Of a DNA stretch of 34,831 bases, positions 16,605 to 23,789 are shown in pieces. The position numbers and the translations under genes are program-made. The stretch comes from Desulfurivibrionaceae bacterium. Lineage in GTDB: Bacteria; Desulfobacterota; Desulfobulbia; Desulfobulbales; UBA5123. The notes beneath the pieces are model-generated. The model made no database searches. It saw only the letters and a list, made by a program, of their open reading frames with translations, and was not told the origin of the DNA. Position 1 is the first letter of the stretch. Each line of letters opens with the position of its first letter. The DNA lies in contig JAQYVW010000030.1 of NCBI GenBank assembly GCA_030145325.1, positions 1 through 34,831 of the forward strand. The letters run 5' to 3'.

Positions 16605-16886
16605 ATGGATGCTTTCTCTGCAATAGTCAAGGGTTCCGGGAAAGGGAGTAAGAACTGTTGGGAATTTCACAACTGCGGCTCACAAAAGGAAGAATGCGCA
16701 GCGTATCCCAATGCTGGCAGGAGTTGTGCCTTCATGGCTGGTACCGTTGGCGATTGCTTTGCCGTCAGCATTGATGAGAAGCAGCAGAAATGTCAGGCTT
16801 GCCCCTTTTATAACAGTGAGCATTTTGACAATCCGCAAGCGTTCGCCCAAAAATATGGTTGGCGAATTTCAGATGATCTCTTCTGA
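16605..16886 (+). CDS. CW-motif cysteine-rich small protein
   Basis: This 93-residue soluble protein has seven cysteines (18, 24, 31, 41, 51, 63, 66). It opens with NCWEFHNCG and continues with C..YP..G..C, a GT.GDC segment and CQACPFY. The CWEF..C start and the C..CPFY end are characteristic of small 'CW' proteins common in sulfate-reducing and metal-reducing bacteria, sometimes fused to signalling or chemotaxis proteins. The cysteines probably bind a metal or an Fe-S cluster, but no activity is established. GAAGG lies about 8 bases before the ATG. It ends about 58 bp before the B12 promoter and is not obviously part of that region. Confidence 0.8.
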   Translation: MDAFSAIVKGSGKGSKNCWEFHNCGSQKEECAAYPNAGRSCAFMAGTVGDCFAVSIDEKQQKCQACPFYNSEHFDNPQAFAQKYGWRISDDLF

Positions 16887-16943
16887 TTTTCTTTTCTGCC
16901 TGCTGGTTGGTATTTACTCTCTTTCTGCCTCTATTTTATCCCC

Positions 16944-16972
16944 TTGACCCTTCATTCATCGTCCGTTACATT
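16944..16972 (+). promoter_or_regulatory. sigma-70 promoter of cobalamin riboswitch 1
   Basis: TTGACC (16944-16949), a 17-bp spacer and TACATT (16967-16972) place a start site near 16979, just where the first cobalamin riboswitch begins. Confidence 0.55.
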
Positions 16973-16978
16973 GGCAAT

Positions 16979-17143
16979 CAGTTTCAGGCGCTCTTAACCG
17001 AGCTTAATAGGGAACTCCGTGTGAATCGGAGACGGGCCCGCCGCTGTGACCGGGGACAAATTCCGCACTATGCCACTGTCTTGATCAAGATGGGAAGGCG
17101 CGGAAGGAGGATGAGCCGGGAGTCAGAATACCTGCCTGCAGAC
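16979..17143 (+). promoter_or_regulatory. cobalamin riboswitch 1
   Basis: The conserved cobalamin aptamer pieces occur in order: CAGGCGC near the 5' end, AGGGAACTCCGTGTGAATC, ACGGGCCCGCCGCTGTGACC, TGCCACTGTC, TGGGAAGGCGCGGAAGGAGG, ATGAGCCGGGAGTCAG and the B12-box end ACCTGCC at 17130-17136. It binds a B12 coenzyme and normally represses downstream genes. An intrinsic terminator follows about 65 bp later, so control is probably transcriptional. A few positions differ from consensus (GTGACC for GTAACC, AGAATACC for AGGAGACC). Confidence 0.92.
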
Positions 17144-17207
17144 ATTGCGTGACACTTTTCGAGGATCGAAATCGTGTTGCCGGATCTTGCGGAGATAGAT
17201 GGGACAT

Positions 17208-17240
17208 CCCGGATCGATTATTATCGGTCCGGGTTTTTTT
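17208..17240 (+). terminator. intrinsic terminator of riboswitch 1
   Basis: An 11-bp stem (17208-17218 with 17223-17233, one G-T pair) and a TATT loop are followed by seven T residues. It is preceded by GGGACATCC, a segment also found before the terminator of riboswitch 2. Confidence 0.85.
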
Positions 17241-17293
17241 ATGCCCTCATTTTGGCGGCAGCCCCGGACCCGAACTCTACAGGGAGAACGGTT

Positions 17294-17389
17294 ATGGCCC
17301 CATGTGAAGCAAGTTTGTGCAAGAGTACTTTTTTTCTCATCAAGGACTGGGATTCCTTTCAGGTAACCATGCGTTTTTTTCTGCGCTGA
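17294..17389 (+). CDS. possible 31-residue small ORF between the tandem riboswitches
   Basis: This short ORF begins with ATG six bases after AGGGAGA, a very good Shine-Dalgarno, and runs 31 codons to TGA. The peptide begins MAPCEASLCKSTFF and ends MRFFLR, with two cysteines and no clear membrane segment; I recognise no family. It lies 54 bp after the terminator of riboswitch 1 and before the promoter of riboswitch 2, so it is the only candidate gene under control of riboswitch 1. It could be a real small protein, a remnant of a lost B12-regulated gene, or a chance ORF. Confidence 0.3.
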   Translation: MAPCEASLCKSTFFLIKDWDSFQVTMRFFLR

Positions 17390-17439
17390 AAAGCCGTTGG
17401 GGAGAGGTCTGTCAGGATGGTTGTTTCTTGACAATCGTC

Positions 17440-17468
17440 TTGACTTTCCGACCCTTTTTCAGTATTGA
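17440..17468 (+). promoter_or_regulatory. sigma-70 promoter of cobalamin riboswitch 2
   Basis: TTGACT (17440-17445), a 17-bp spacer and TATTGA (17463-17468) lie immediately before the 5' strand of riboswitch 2 (17473). The position mirrors the promoter-to-aptamer distance of riboswitch 1. Confidence 0.5.
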
Positions 17469-17471
17469 GAA

Positions 17472-17785
17472 GATCTTCAGGTGCTCGTGAAAGAGCAACA
17501 GGAAATCTTTAAAAAATTAGCAGTTTTGTTCGAGAACAAGGCGTGGTGAAAAATAAAAAGCGGAGCATATCAGTGTATATGTGAGCATTTTTCTTTTTTG
17601 CCGCCGCGCATTAATCGGGCTAAATGGCAATTTTTTATGGTTTCCAAGAGGGAACTCCGTGTAACTCGGAGACGGGCCCACCGCTGTAACCGGTAACGAG
17701 TTTCGCCACATGCCACTGTCTTAACGAGATGGGAAGGCGCGAAACAAGGATTGAGCCGGGAGTCAGAAGACCTGCCTGAAGATGA
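17472..17785 (+). promoter_or_regulatory. cobalamin riboswitch 2, interrupted by about 145 extra nt
   Basis: The 3' core is standard: AGAGGGAACTCCGTGTAACT, ACGGGCCCACCGCTGTAACC, TGCCACTGTC, TGGGAAGGCGCG and AGTCAGAAGACCTGCC. The 5' strand CTTCAGGTGCTCGTGAAAGAGC lies far upstream, at about 17475-17496, and 17473-17481 pairs perfectly with 17775-17783 to form P1. In riboswitch 3 the AGGTGC-to-GGGAA distance is about 27 nt; here it is about 170 nt. The excess (about 17506-17645) is AT-rich and holds a catat/atatg inverted repeat near 17565-17582. The aptamer may still fold with the insert looped out. Confidence 0.8.
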
Positions 17786-17849
17786 CATACGCATTGCCTT
17801 CGTGGACGGAAGGCTTTGCGAACTGATTTCGTGGATAAAAAAGGGACAT

Positions 17850-17887
17850 CCTCGAATCGATTTTATATCGGTTCGGGGATTTTTTTA
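17850..17887 (+). terminator. intrinsic terminator of riboswitch 2
   Basis: A 12-bp stem (17850-17861 with 17867-17878, two G-T pairs) and a 5-nt loop are followed by a T-rich run to 17887. Stem sequence and the preceding GGGACATCC closely match the terminator of riboswitch 1, which indicates that the two regulatory units arose by duplication. Confidence 0.82.
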
Positions 17888-17998
17888 TTTAAGGGTGTTT
17901 TGAACAGTTAGTCTTTTCGTTCAAGATCAGATTACCTTAAGCGTCAATGGAATAATGGCCCTGACCGTAGGTGGTCAATTGTTCAGGTGAAGTAAGGC

Positions 17999-18967
17999 AT
18001 GGATTTCTTAACCATCATCCCCCAGCTTTGGCATGGACTGGGTTGGCCCTTGTTGCGGCTGGTCTTTTTCGTCTCCTTAGGCTTGATGGTCGGTAACTTC
18101 ATTGAGGCCCTTAACTGGACGCGGGGGGCAGCTCGGCTGGCCACCCCGTTGATTCGGCTTGGCAACCTCTCCGATACTGCCGGGGCTAGTTTTTCCATGG
18201 CCTTTTTCTCTGGGGTGGCTGCTAACACCATGTTGGCCGAGGCGTATGATCAGGGCAAGCTCAATAAGAAAGAACTGGTGCTGGCCAATCTCTTCAACAC
18301 CCTCCCCATCTACTTTCTGCATCTGCCCACGGTCTTCTTTCTCACTGCGCCGTTGATCAAGGGGGCAGCCTTCATCTACGTGGGGCTCACCTTGCTGGCC
18401 GCCGTGCTGCGCACCGTCTGTATTCTGATCTTGGGGAGGTTTTTGCTGCCAACGCGGGCCACCGGCAAGGTAGCTGATCTGCTCACCGACCGAAAGCGGC
18501 TTACTTGGCGCGAGGCATTGACCAAGGCCTGGCTGCGGTTCAGAAAACGGATCAACAAAATCATTGTTTATACGGTGCCCATTTATACCCTGGTTTTTTT
18601 AATGAACCGCTGGGGCTTTTTTAACTGGCTTGAGCATCTGCTCACCAACCATCTCACCGTTCTTGCTTGGCTGGATCCCCGCAGTTTCGGAATTATCGTT
18701 GCCCATGTGGCTGCGGAATTCTCTGCCGGTTTGGCTGTGGCCGGGGCCTTGATCCAAGGCGGTACTCTGGACTATCGGCAGGTGGTCTTAGCGCTGTTGG
18801 TGGGCAACGTGCTGGCGGCGCCAGCGCGGATTTTTCGTCATCAGTTTCCCTACTACGCAGGGATCTTTACCCCTAAATTGGCCATGGAAATGATCTTCTA
18901 TAGTCAGACTTTCCGGGTGGGGAGCATTATTGTGGTGGGGCTGGGGTATTACTGGCTTTCAGCTTAA
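17999..18967 (+). CDS. B12-regulated Gate (nucleoside-recognition) domain membrane protein
   Basis: This 322-residue protein has about eight hydrophobic segments and belongs to the Gate or 'nucleoside recognition' family seen in SpoVM-type and transporter proteins. Two halves show a shared pattern: DQGKLNKKELVLANLFNTLP (near residues 84-103) and QGGTLDYRQVVLALLVGNVL (near 254-273), each with the same helix-loop arrangement. The ligand is not known from sequence. Riboswitch 2 with its terminator lies directly upstream (about 110 bp), so the gene should be turned off when cobalamin is plentiful. A part in cobalt, corrinoid or precursor uptake is a reasonable inference. AAGTAAGG lies just before the ATG. 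Confidence 0.8.
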   Translation: MDFLTIIPQLWHGLGWPLLRLVFFVSLGLMVGNFIEALNWTRGAARLATPLIRLGNLSDTAGASFSMAFFSGVAANTMLAEAYDQGKLNKKELVLANLFNTLPIYFLHLPTVFFLTAPLIKGAAFIYVGLTLLAAVLRTVCILILGRFLLPTRATGKVADLLTDRKRLTWREALTKAWLRFRKRINKIIVYTVPIYTLVFLMNRWGFFNWLEHLLTNHLTVLAWLDPRSFGIIVAHVAAEFSAGLAVAGALIQGGTLDYRQVVLALLVGNVLAAPARIFRHQFPYYAGIFTPKLAMEMIFYSQTFRVGSIIVVGLGYYWLSA

Positions 18968-19009
18968 GAGTAAGGCGACCGGAAGGTCGTAAGCACAATT
19001 TAAGGAAAG

Positions 19010-19176
19010 AACCTCCAGGTGCCCGCAAGGGCTTAAAAGGGAATCCCGTGCAAATCGGGAACGGTCCCGCCACTGTAACCGGCAACGAATTTCGCACTTA
19101 GCCACTGTTCACTTTCAACGAACGGGAAGGCGCGGAAGGAGGATGAACCGGAAGTCAGGAGACCTGCCTGGGGGTT
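19010..19176 (+). promoter_or_regulatory. cobalamin riboswitch 3, before cbiK
   Basis: A textbook cobalamin aptamer: CCAGGTGCCCGCAAGGGC, AAAAGGGAATCCCGTGCAAA, ACGGTCCCGCCACTGTAACC, AGCCACTGTTC, GGGAAGGCGCGGAAGGAGG and AGTCAGGAGACCTGCC. P1 is formed by 19010-19019 with 19167-19176. No terminator follows. Instead CTCCTC at 19239-19244 can pair with GAGGAG at 19313-19318, the Shine-Dalgarno of cbiK, which suggests translational control. It begins only 42 bp after the Gate protein stop and no separate promoter is evident, so it probably acts inside a longer transcript. Confidence 0.95.
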
Positions 19177-19324
19177 AAGTCGAAGCAATCCTTCGTGGAA
19201 AAGGATGCGGCTGTTGCAGTGCGGGCGGTATGCAATAACTCCTCCCTAGCGGCAATGACGTATGCCGATATCGTGCAAGGTTGTCTTCAAAATTTTGGCA
19301 TCGTCAATGAAAGAGGAGAAAGGT

Positions 19325-20296
19325 ATGCAACTCGTGAATGTAAAACCGACCCGCAGGCAAGTTATTCTTGCCGTTATGTTGTCTCTTACCATCCTGGCTG
19401 TGGCTGGCAACGGGTGGGGGATGACCAGAACCCTGAAAAAAGAACCGGCCATTGTTCTCGCCGCTTTTGGCACCACCACCAAGGCGCGGGTGACCTATGA
19501 TTTTTTTGATGCCCAGCTCCGCGAGGAGTTGCCGGCAAAGTATCGTAACCTCAAGATCGCCTGGGCCTTCACCTCGGAGATCGTCCGGGAGCGTGCCAAT
19601 GCTAAATTTATCAAGGCGGGTGTTGAGCAACGTTACCTGAGCCTGCCGCAGGTGTTGGCCAACCTTGAAAACGAGGGTTACCGTAAAGTGGCGATCCAGC
19701 CCCTGCATATCTTCCCCGGCCAGGAGTTCGAGGAAATGGAGCGGGTGATCCAGGCCTTTCGGATTATTGATCTGCGGATCGAGTATGGCGGCACCCTGTT
19801 GCACGATTGGTCGTGGCTCTTTGAAGCAGTCGGGGTGCTTGAAAAGGAATTTCTTGCCCCCAGTGAGGGGATGAATGTTCTCGTCGCTCACGGCTCTCCG
19901 AAAACCTTTGTCGGTTCCAATGCCACCTACCTCGGGCTTGATCGTTACCTGAGTCGGAAGTACGCCAACGTGGTGGCGGGAGGTGTCGATGGTGTTCTCA
20001 CTCGCGAGCAGGCCCTGGCGGCGGTGAAGGCATCGCCCACTAAACGGGCACGGTTGATTCCCTTCATGTACGTGGCTGGTGATCATATCATGAATGATAT
20101 CATGGGTGCAGAGCCTGACAAGAATGGCGAACTCTCTTGGGCCTTGGAGCTGAAAAAGGCCGGGGTCAGGGTGGATACCGTTTTTACCGACTACAAAGGG
20201 GAACGCTGTTTCAAGGGGCTTGGCTTCTATAAAGAGATCAACAGTCGCTACATTAAGCAGCTTGAGGAAAGTCTTAAGCGCTTGGAAGAACGATAA
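19325..20296 (+). CDS. cbiK: CbiK, sirohydrochlorin cobaltochelatase, periplasmic type
   Basis: This 323-residue protein inserts Co2+ (or Fe2+) into sirohydrochlorin. After an N-terminal signal peptide (core VILAVMLSLTILAVAG, residues about 14-29) comes the CbiK chelatase fold: VLAAFGTTTKAR, the metal-site His128 in QPLHIFPGQEFEEM, and His189 in VAHGSP. The 61-residue spacing fits the two metal-ligand histidines of the family. Most CbiK proteins are cytoplasmic; a signal-bearing form, CbiKP, is known in Desulfovibrio vulgaris. ATG at 19325 is chosen because AGAGGAGAAAGG lies just upstream and a signal peptide follows. It is preceded by riboswitch 3 and followed by uptake genes, which points to a role in metal-porphyrin or cobalt handling as much as in synthesis. 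Confidence 0.92.
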   Translation: MQLVNVKPTRRQVILAVMLSLTILAVAGNGWGMTRTLKKEPAIVLAAFGTTTKARVTYDFFDAQLREELPAKYRNLKIAWAFTSEIVRERANAKFIKAGVEQRYLSLPQVLANLENEGYRKVAIQPLHIFPGQEFEEMERVIQAFRIIDLRIEYGGTLLHDWSWLFEAVGVLEKEFLAPSEGMNVLVAHGSPKTFVGSNATYLGLDRYLSRKYANVVAGGVDGVLTREQALAAVKASPTKRARLIPFMYVAGDHIMNDIMGAEPDKNGELSWALELKKAGVRVDTVFTDYKGERCFKGLGFYKEINSRYIKQLEESLKRLEER

Positions 20297-20299
20297 GGT

Positions 20300-20425
20300 T
20301 TGGCTGTTGGCTATTGGCTATTGGCTGTTGGCTGTTGGCTGTTGGCTGTTGGCTATTGGCTGTTGGCTAACGGCTAACGGCTAACGGCTAAAAGCTAACG
20401 GCTAAAAGCTAACACCTAACGGCTA
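20300..20425 (+). repeat. heptanucleotide tandem array 1 (TTGGCTG type)
   Basis: Eighteen 7-bp units run in unbroken phase between cbiK and the next gene: ten TTGGCTG/TTGGCTA units, then eight units drifting to ACGGCTA, AAAGCTA and ACACCTA. The core GCT is constant in all but one. The unit is the reverse complement of the CAGCCAA unit of array 4. Confidence 0.95.
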
Positions 20426-20435
20426 AACAAAAAAT

Positions 20436-20987
20436 ATGAACCCGAATCTTAAACGACTCTTTTATAAACTCCACCGCTGGGGCGGGTTGCTGTTGGCGAC
20501 TATGGTGGTTTTTTACTGTCTCACCGGCATCCTCCTTAACCACCGGGCTGGCTTTAATTATTTTACCAGTAAGGATCGGCAGGTGGTGCAGGTTCCGGTA
20601 ACGGACACCACAGCCATGGAAGCGTTTCTGGCCATTTATAAACAGCAGATTAACCGGGCTGACGATCCCAAGGTGATCCGCATTCGTGCCGATCGCACCA
20701 TCGAGTTTCTCTATGGCTCCCATGGGAAGACCACCTATATTATCCATCCTGTCCAGGGGCGGATGGAGGTGGTCGAAAAGCACTCGCAGCAGCCGCTGAC
20801 CTTTTTGAATAATCTCCACAAGGCAGCCAAAACCAGCGTTTTGTGGGTGATTATGGCTGATCTTGCCGCAGCAGTGATTATCGGCGTCACCATCACCGGT
20901 TTGCTGGTCTTTCGTTATCGGCGGCTTGATTTTGTTTTACTTGGCGGCGGGGTTTTGCTTCTTCTCATCGGCGCCTGGTTGGCTTAA
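20436..20987 (+). CDS. PepSY-type membrane protein
   Basis: The 183-residue protein has an N-terminal membrane segment preceded by KLHRWGG (residues about 12-38), a periplasmic PepSY-like domain (about 40-130; VIRIRADRTIEFLYGSHGKT), a second membrane segment (about 140-163) ending in VFRYRR, and a third at the C-terminus. The LHRWGG...LTGILLNH start is typical of the PepSY-associated TM family, often found near iron, siderophore or heme uptake genes. No enzyme activity is known. It ends 8 bp before btuC and is the first gene after array 1, so it is probably part of the uptake operon. Confidence 0.8.
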   Translation: MNPNLKRLFYKLHRWGGLLLATMVVFYCLTGILLNHRAGFNYFTSKDRQVVQVPVTDTTAMEAFLAIYKQQINRADDPKVIRIRADRTIEFLYGSHGKTTYIIHPVQGRMEVVEKHSQQPLTFLNNLHKAAKTSVLWVIMADLAAAVIIGVTITGLLVFRYRRLDFVLLGGGVLLLLIGAWLA

Positions 20988-20995
20988 AGGAAAAA

Positions 20996-22048
20996 ATGAC
21001 CCGGATATCTTCTCAAAACTCAAGCAAGCGCGTCGCCACTTTGGCGGTGCTGCTGATCCTGGCCCTGGTCGGGATGGTGGTGCTGTCCACCGGGATGGGA
21101 TTTATCCAGATCTCGGCTGGCGAGGTCCTGCGGGTGATTCTGGATCGGATCACCGGCGATACCAACCTCACTGCCGGTCTTGACCCGCTCTTTTCCTATG
21201 TGGTTATGGATGTACGGTTGCCGCGCATCCTTACCGCGACCATCGTCGGTTCCGGCTTGGCGGTGTGCGGGGTTCTTTTTCAGGGGATCTTGCTTAATCC
21301 CCTTGCTGATCCATATACCCTGGGGATTTCTTCCGGGGCAGCCTTTGGCGCTTCATTGGCACTGCTTGCCAATATCACTTTCTTGGGCGTTTATTCGGTG
21401 CCGTTGTTTGCCTTTGTCGGTGCCATTGCCACCTTGATGGTGGTCTTGTACCTCTCCTCCTTTGACGGTCAGATGTCGGCCAATACTCTGATCCTTGCCG
21501 GGGTGATCGTCGGGGCCATTCTCGCCGCCGGGATCAGTTTTATGAAGTACATGGCCGACGAGCAGGTGGCGATGATCATTTACTGGCTCATGGGTAGTTT
21601 TGCTTCCAAAACCTGGATGGACGTGTTCATTGCCTTGACGGCGGTGACTGGTGGGTTGGGGGTGGCGGTTTTTTATGGCCGCGATCTCAATATCATGTCG
21701 CTGGGCGGTCGTTCTTCCGATTCTTTGGGGGTCGAGACGGCCAGAGTTCGGAAAATCCTCCTGATCACCGGCTCGCTGGTGGCGGCGGTCTGTGTTTCGG
21801 TGTCCGGGATCATTGGTTTCATCGGCCTTATCGTTCCGCATTTGATGCGGTTCTTGATCGGGCCGGACAATCGTCGTCTGGCGGTGGTTTCGGCCTTAGC
21901 CGGAGGCTTTTTGCTCCTCTGTGCCGACACCGTAACGAGAGCCGTGCTACCGGTGGAAGTACCCATCGGCGTCCTGACTGCGCTCATTGGCGGGCCGTTC
22001 TTCTGCTATATCTTTCGGCGCCGGCAGCGGGGGATGGTCTATGGCTGA
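20996..22048 (+). CDS. btuC: BtuC/FecCD-family ABC importer permease
   Basis: This 350-residue inner-membrane permease of the BtuC/FecCD class has about ten membrane segments. Recognisable motifs are VRLPRILTATIVGSGLAVCG, GILLNPLADPYTLGISSGAAFGA, ISGIIGFIGLIVPHLMR and the end PIGVLTALIGGPFFCYIFRR. Class members import cobalamin, Fe-siderophores or heme. Cobalamin or a corrinoid precursor is favoured here by the B12 context, but a metal-complex substrate cannot be excluded. AAAGG lies a few bases before the ATG. It overlaps the ATPase gene by 8 bases. Confidence 0.88.
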   Translation: MTRISSQNSSKRVATLAVLLILALVGMVVLSTGMGFIQISAGEVLRVILDRITGDTNLTAGLDPLFSYVVMDVRLPRILTATIVGSGLAVCGVLFQGILLNPLADPYTLGISSGAAFGASLALLANITFLGVYSVPLFAFVGAIATLMVVLYLSSFDGQMSANTLILAGVIVGAILAAGISFMKYMADEQVAMIIYWLMGSFASKTWMDVFIALTAVTGGLGVAVFYGRDLNIMSLGGRSSDSLGVETARVRKILLITGSLVAAVCVSVSGIIGFIGLIVPHLMRFLIGPDNRRLAVVSALAGGFLLLCADTVTRAVLPVEVPIGVLTALIGGPFFCYIFRRRQRGMVYG

Positions 22049-22832
22049 GCGAGGATTTATTCTCGATGACGTCTCTTTTGCCTACGGCGATAAGCAGGCG
22101 CTGGCCGGTCTCAACTTGCAGATTGAGCCGGGTTGTTTCTATGGTCTGGTGGGGCCAAACGGTTGCGGCAAATCAACCCTCCTGGACCTGTTGATGGCGA
22201 ACCGGAACCCCAATAGCGGTGGGATCAAATACAATGGTTGTTCCCTGCAACAGTACGGTCGCCGCCAACTGGCGCAGCAATTGGCCCTAGTGCCGCAGGA
22301 TTTCACCATCCATTTTGCCTTCACGGTGCAAGAAGTGGTGCTGATGGGCAGACATCCATATCTGCCTCGTTTCGGGGCGGTAGGCAAGGATGATCTGGCC
22401 ATCGCCCAAAAAGCCATGGCTGCCATCGGCATTGGTGACTTTGCCCATCGTTACGTCACCGAGCTTTCCGGCGGCGAAAAGCAGCGAGTGGTGGTGGCCA
22501 GGGCTCTGGCCCAAGAAACCCCGGTACTGATGCTGGACGAGGCGACATCCAACCTCGATGTTGGCCACACCATGGAGATATTCAACGTCGCCCAACAGCG
22601 GGTACGCAAACAGGGTGATACCGTGATCGCGGTAATCCATAACCTGAACCTCGCCGCCGCTTATTGCGACGAGATGATCTTTATGAAAGAAGGGAAGGTG
22701 GCCGCCAACGGTCCAACCAAAGAAACACTGACCCCAGCAATCATTGCCAATGTGTTTGGGGTCGAAAGCCAGGTCAACCACGATCAATTCAGCGACGCCT
22801 TGCAGGTGTCGTTTCGTTATGGGAGCCAGTAA
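22041..22832 (+). CDS. btuD: BtuD/FepC-family ABC importer ATPase
   Basis: This 263-residue ATPase has Walker A GPNGCGKST (residues 38-46), a Q-loop PQDFTIHF, signature LSGGEKQRVVVARAL, Walker B VLMLDEATSNLD, and a switch histidine in VIHNLN. The HPYLPRFG segment is typical of the Fe-siderophore/B12 importer ATPases. ATG at 22041 lies within the last codons of btuC, giving translational coupling; upstream in-frame starts would extend into the permease gene. It energises the permease encoded just before it, with the binding protein following one base after its stop. Confidence 0.9.
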   Translation: MAERGFILDDVSFAYGDKQALAGLNLQIEPGCFYGLVGPNGCGKSTLLDLLMANRNPNSGGIKYNGCSLQQYGRRQLAQQLALVPQDFTIHFAFTVQEVVLMGRHPYLPRFGAVGKDDLAIAQKAMAAIGIGDFAHRYVTELSGGEKQRVVVARALAQETPVLMLDEATSNLDVGHTMEIFNVAQQRVRKQGDTVIAVIHNLNLAAAYCDEMIFMKEGKVAANGPTKETLTPAIIANVFGVESQVNHDQFSDALQVSFRYGSQ

Positions 22833-22833
22833 G

Positions 22834-23775
22834 ATGAAAAGTATAGTAGTTTTTGCCCTATTCCTGATCTTGAATGCAGTGGGTATTGCCAACGCCGCTA
22901 CCATCACCGATGCCACCGGTCAGGTGATCGAGGTAAACAAACCTTTTACTCGCATCATCTCCCTCTACGGTGCCCACACCGAAAACCTCTTTTCACTGGG
23001 CCTCGACAAGGAGATCATCGGCGTCTCCAAAAGCGAAGATTATCCCCCCCGCGCCCTTCAAAAAGAGGTCTTCGACTACCGGGGCGATGCCGAAAAATTC
23101 CTCGCTGCCCGCCCGGATCTGGTCTTAATCCGACCCATGATCCAGCGCAGCAAAGCCAAGCTGGTGGCCAAGCTCGTCGAGGCCGGAATCACCGTGGTTT
23201 CCCTGCAGCCGGTGAACATCGACCAAACATTTTCCTATTGGCGCGCTCTCGGCATCCTCACTGGTCGTGAACAGCAGGCCGAAGTAATGGTGGAGAAATT
23301 CAAGGCTGGGCTTGCCGGTATTCAACACCGGGTAGCACAAATTCCCGCATCATCGCGGAAACGGGTCTATTTTGAGGCCATCCACCGCAAGATGAAAACC
23401 TTTGCCCCCACCAGCATGGCCATCTTTGCCTTGACCTCGGCGGGCGCTATTAATGCGGCTCCAGACGCCAAGCGGGTACGTACCAGTAATATCGCCGCTT
23501 ACGGTAAGGAGCGGATTCTTGCCAGATCGAAGGAGATTGATGTTTTTCTCGCTCAGAAAGGGGCAATGAACCGGATCAGTCGTGACACCATTATCAATGA
23601 GCCGGGTTTTGCGGCGATCAAGGCGGTGCGGGAAGGGCAGGTTTTCCTGATCAATGAACGGCTGGTTTCCCGACCCACTCTGCGGATGCTTGAGGGGATC
23701 CGCCAAATTGGTGCCATCCTCTATCCGGGAATTTTTGAGCCATTAGCCATTAGTCAACAGCTTTCAGGCAAATAA
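22834..23775 (+). CDS. btuF: BtuF-like periplasmic substrate-binding protein
   Basis: The 313-residue protein has a signal peptide (core IVVFALFLILNAVGIANA) and the class III periplasmic-binding fold (TroA/BtuF type). Typical segments are ITDATGQVIEVNKPFTRIIS, LGLDKEIIGVSKSED, FLAARPDLVLI and VREGQVFLINERLVSRP. It captures the ligand for the adjacent permease and ATPase. The exact ligand (cobalamin, cobinamide, heme or another metal complex) is not readable from these residues. It lies one base after btuD and 14 bp before cobB, so importer and biosynthesis gene are likely on one transcript. Confidence 0.88.
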   Translation: MKSIVVFALFLILNAVGIANAATITDATGQVIEVNKPFTRIISLYGAHTENLFSLGLDKEIIGVSKSEDYPPRALQKEVFDYRGDAEKFLAARPDLVLIRPMIQRSKAKLVAKLVEAGITVVSLQPVNIDQTFSYWRALGILTGREQQAEVMVEKFKAGLAGIQHRVAQIPASSRKRVYFEAIHRKMKTFAPTSMAIFALTSAGAINAAPDAKRVRTSNIAAYGKERILARSKEIDVFLAQKGAMNRISRDTIINEPGFAAIKAVREGQVFLINERLVSRPTLRMLEGIRQIGAILYPGIFEPLAISQQLSGK

Positions 23776-23789
23776 AAAGGACTCAGGCC

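Noticed and set aside
19304-20086. 260-codon frame antisense to cbiK
   Set aside because: Shadow of cbiK; it covers the cbiK start region and shows no domain.
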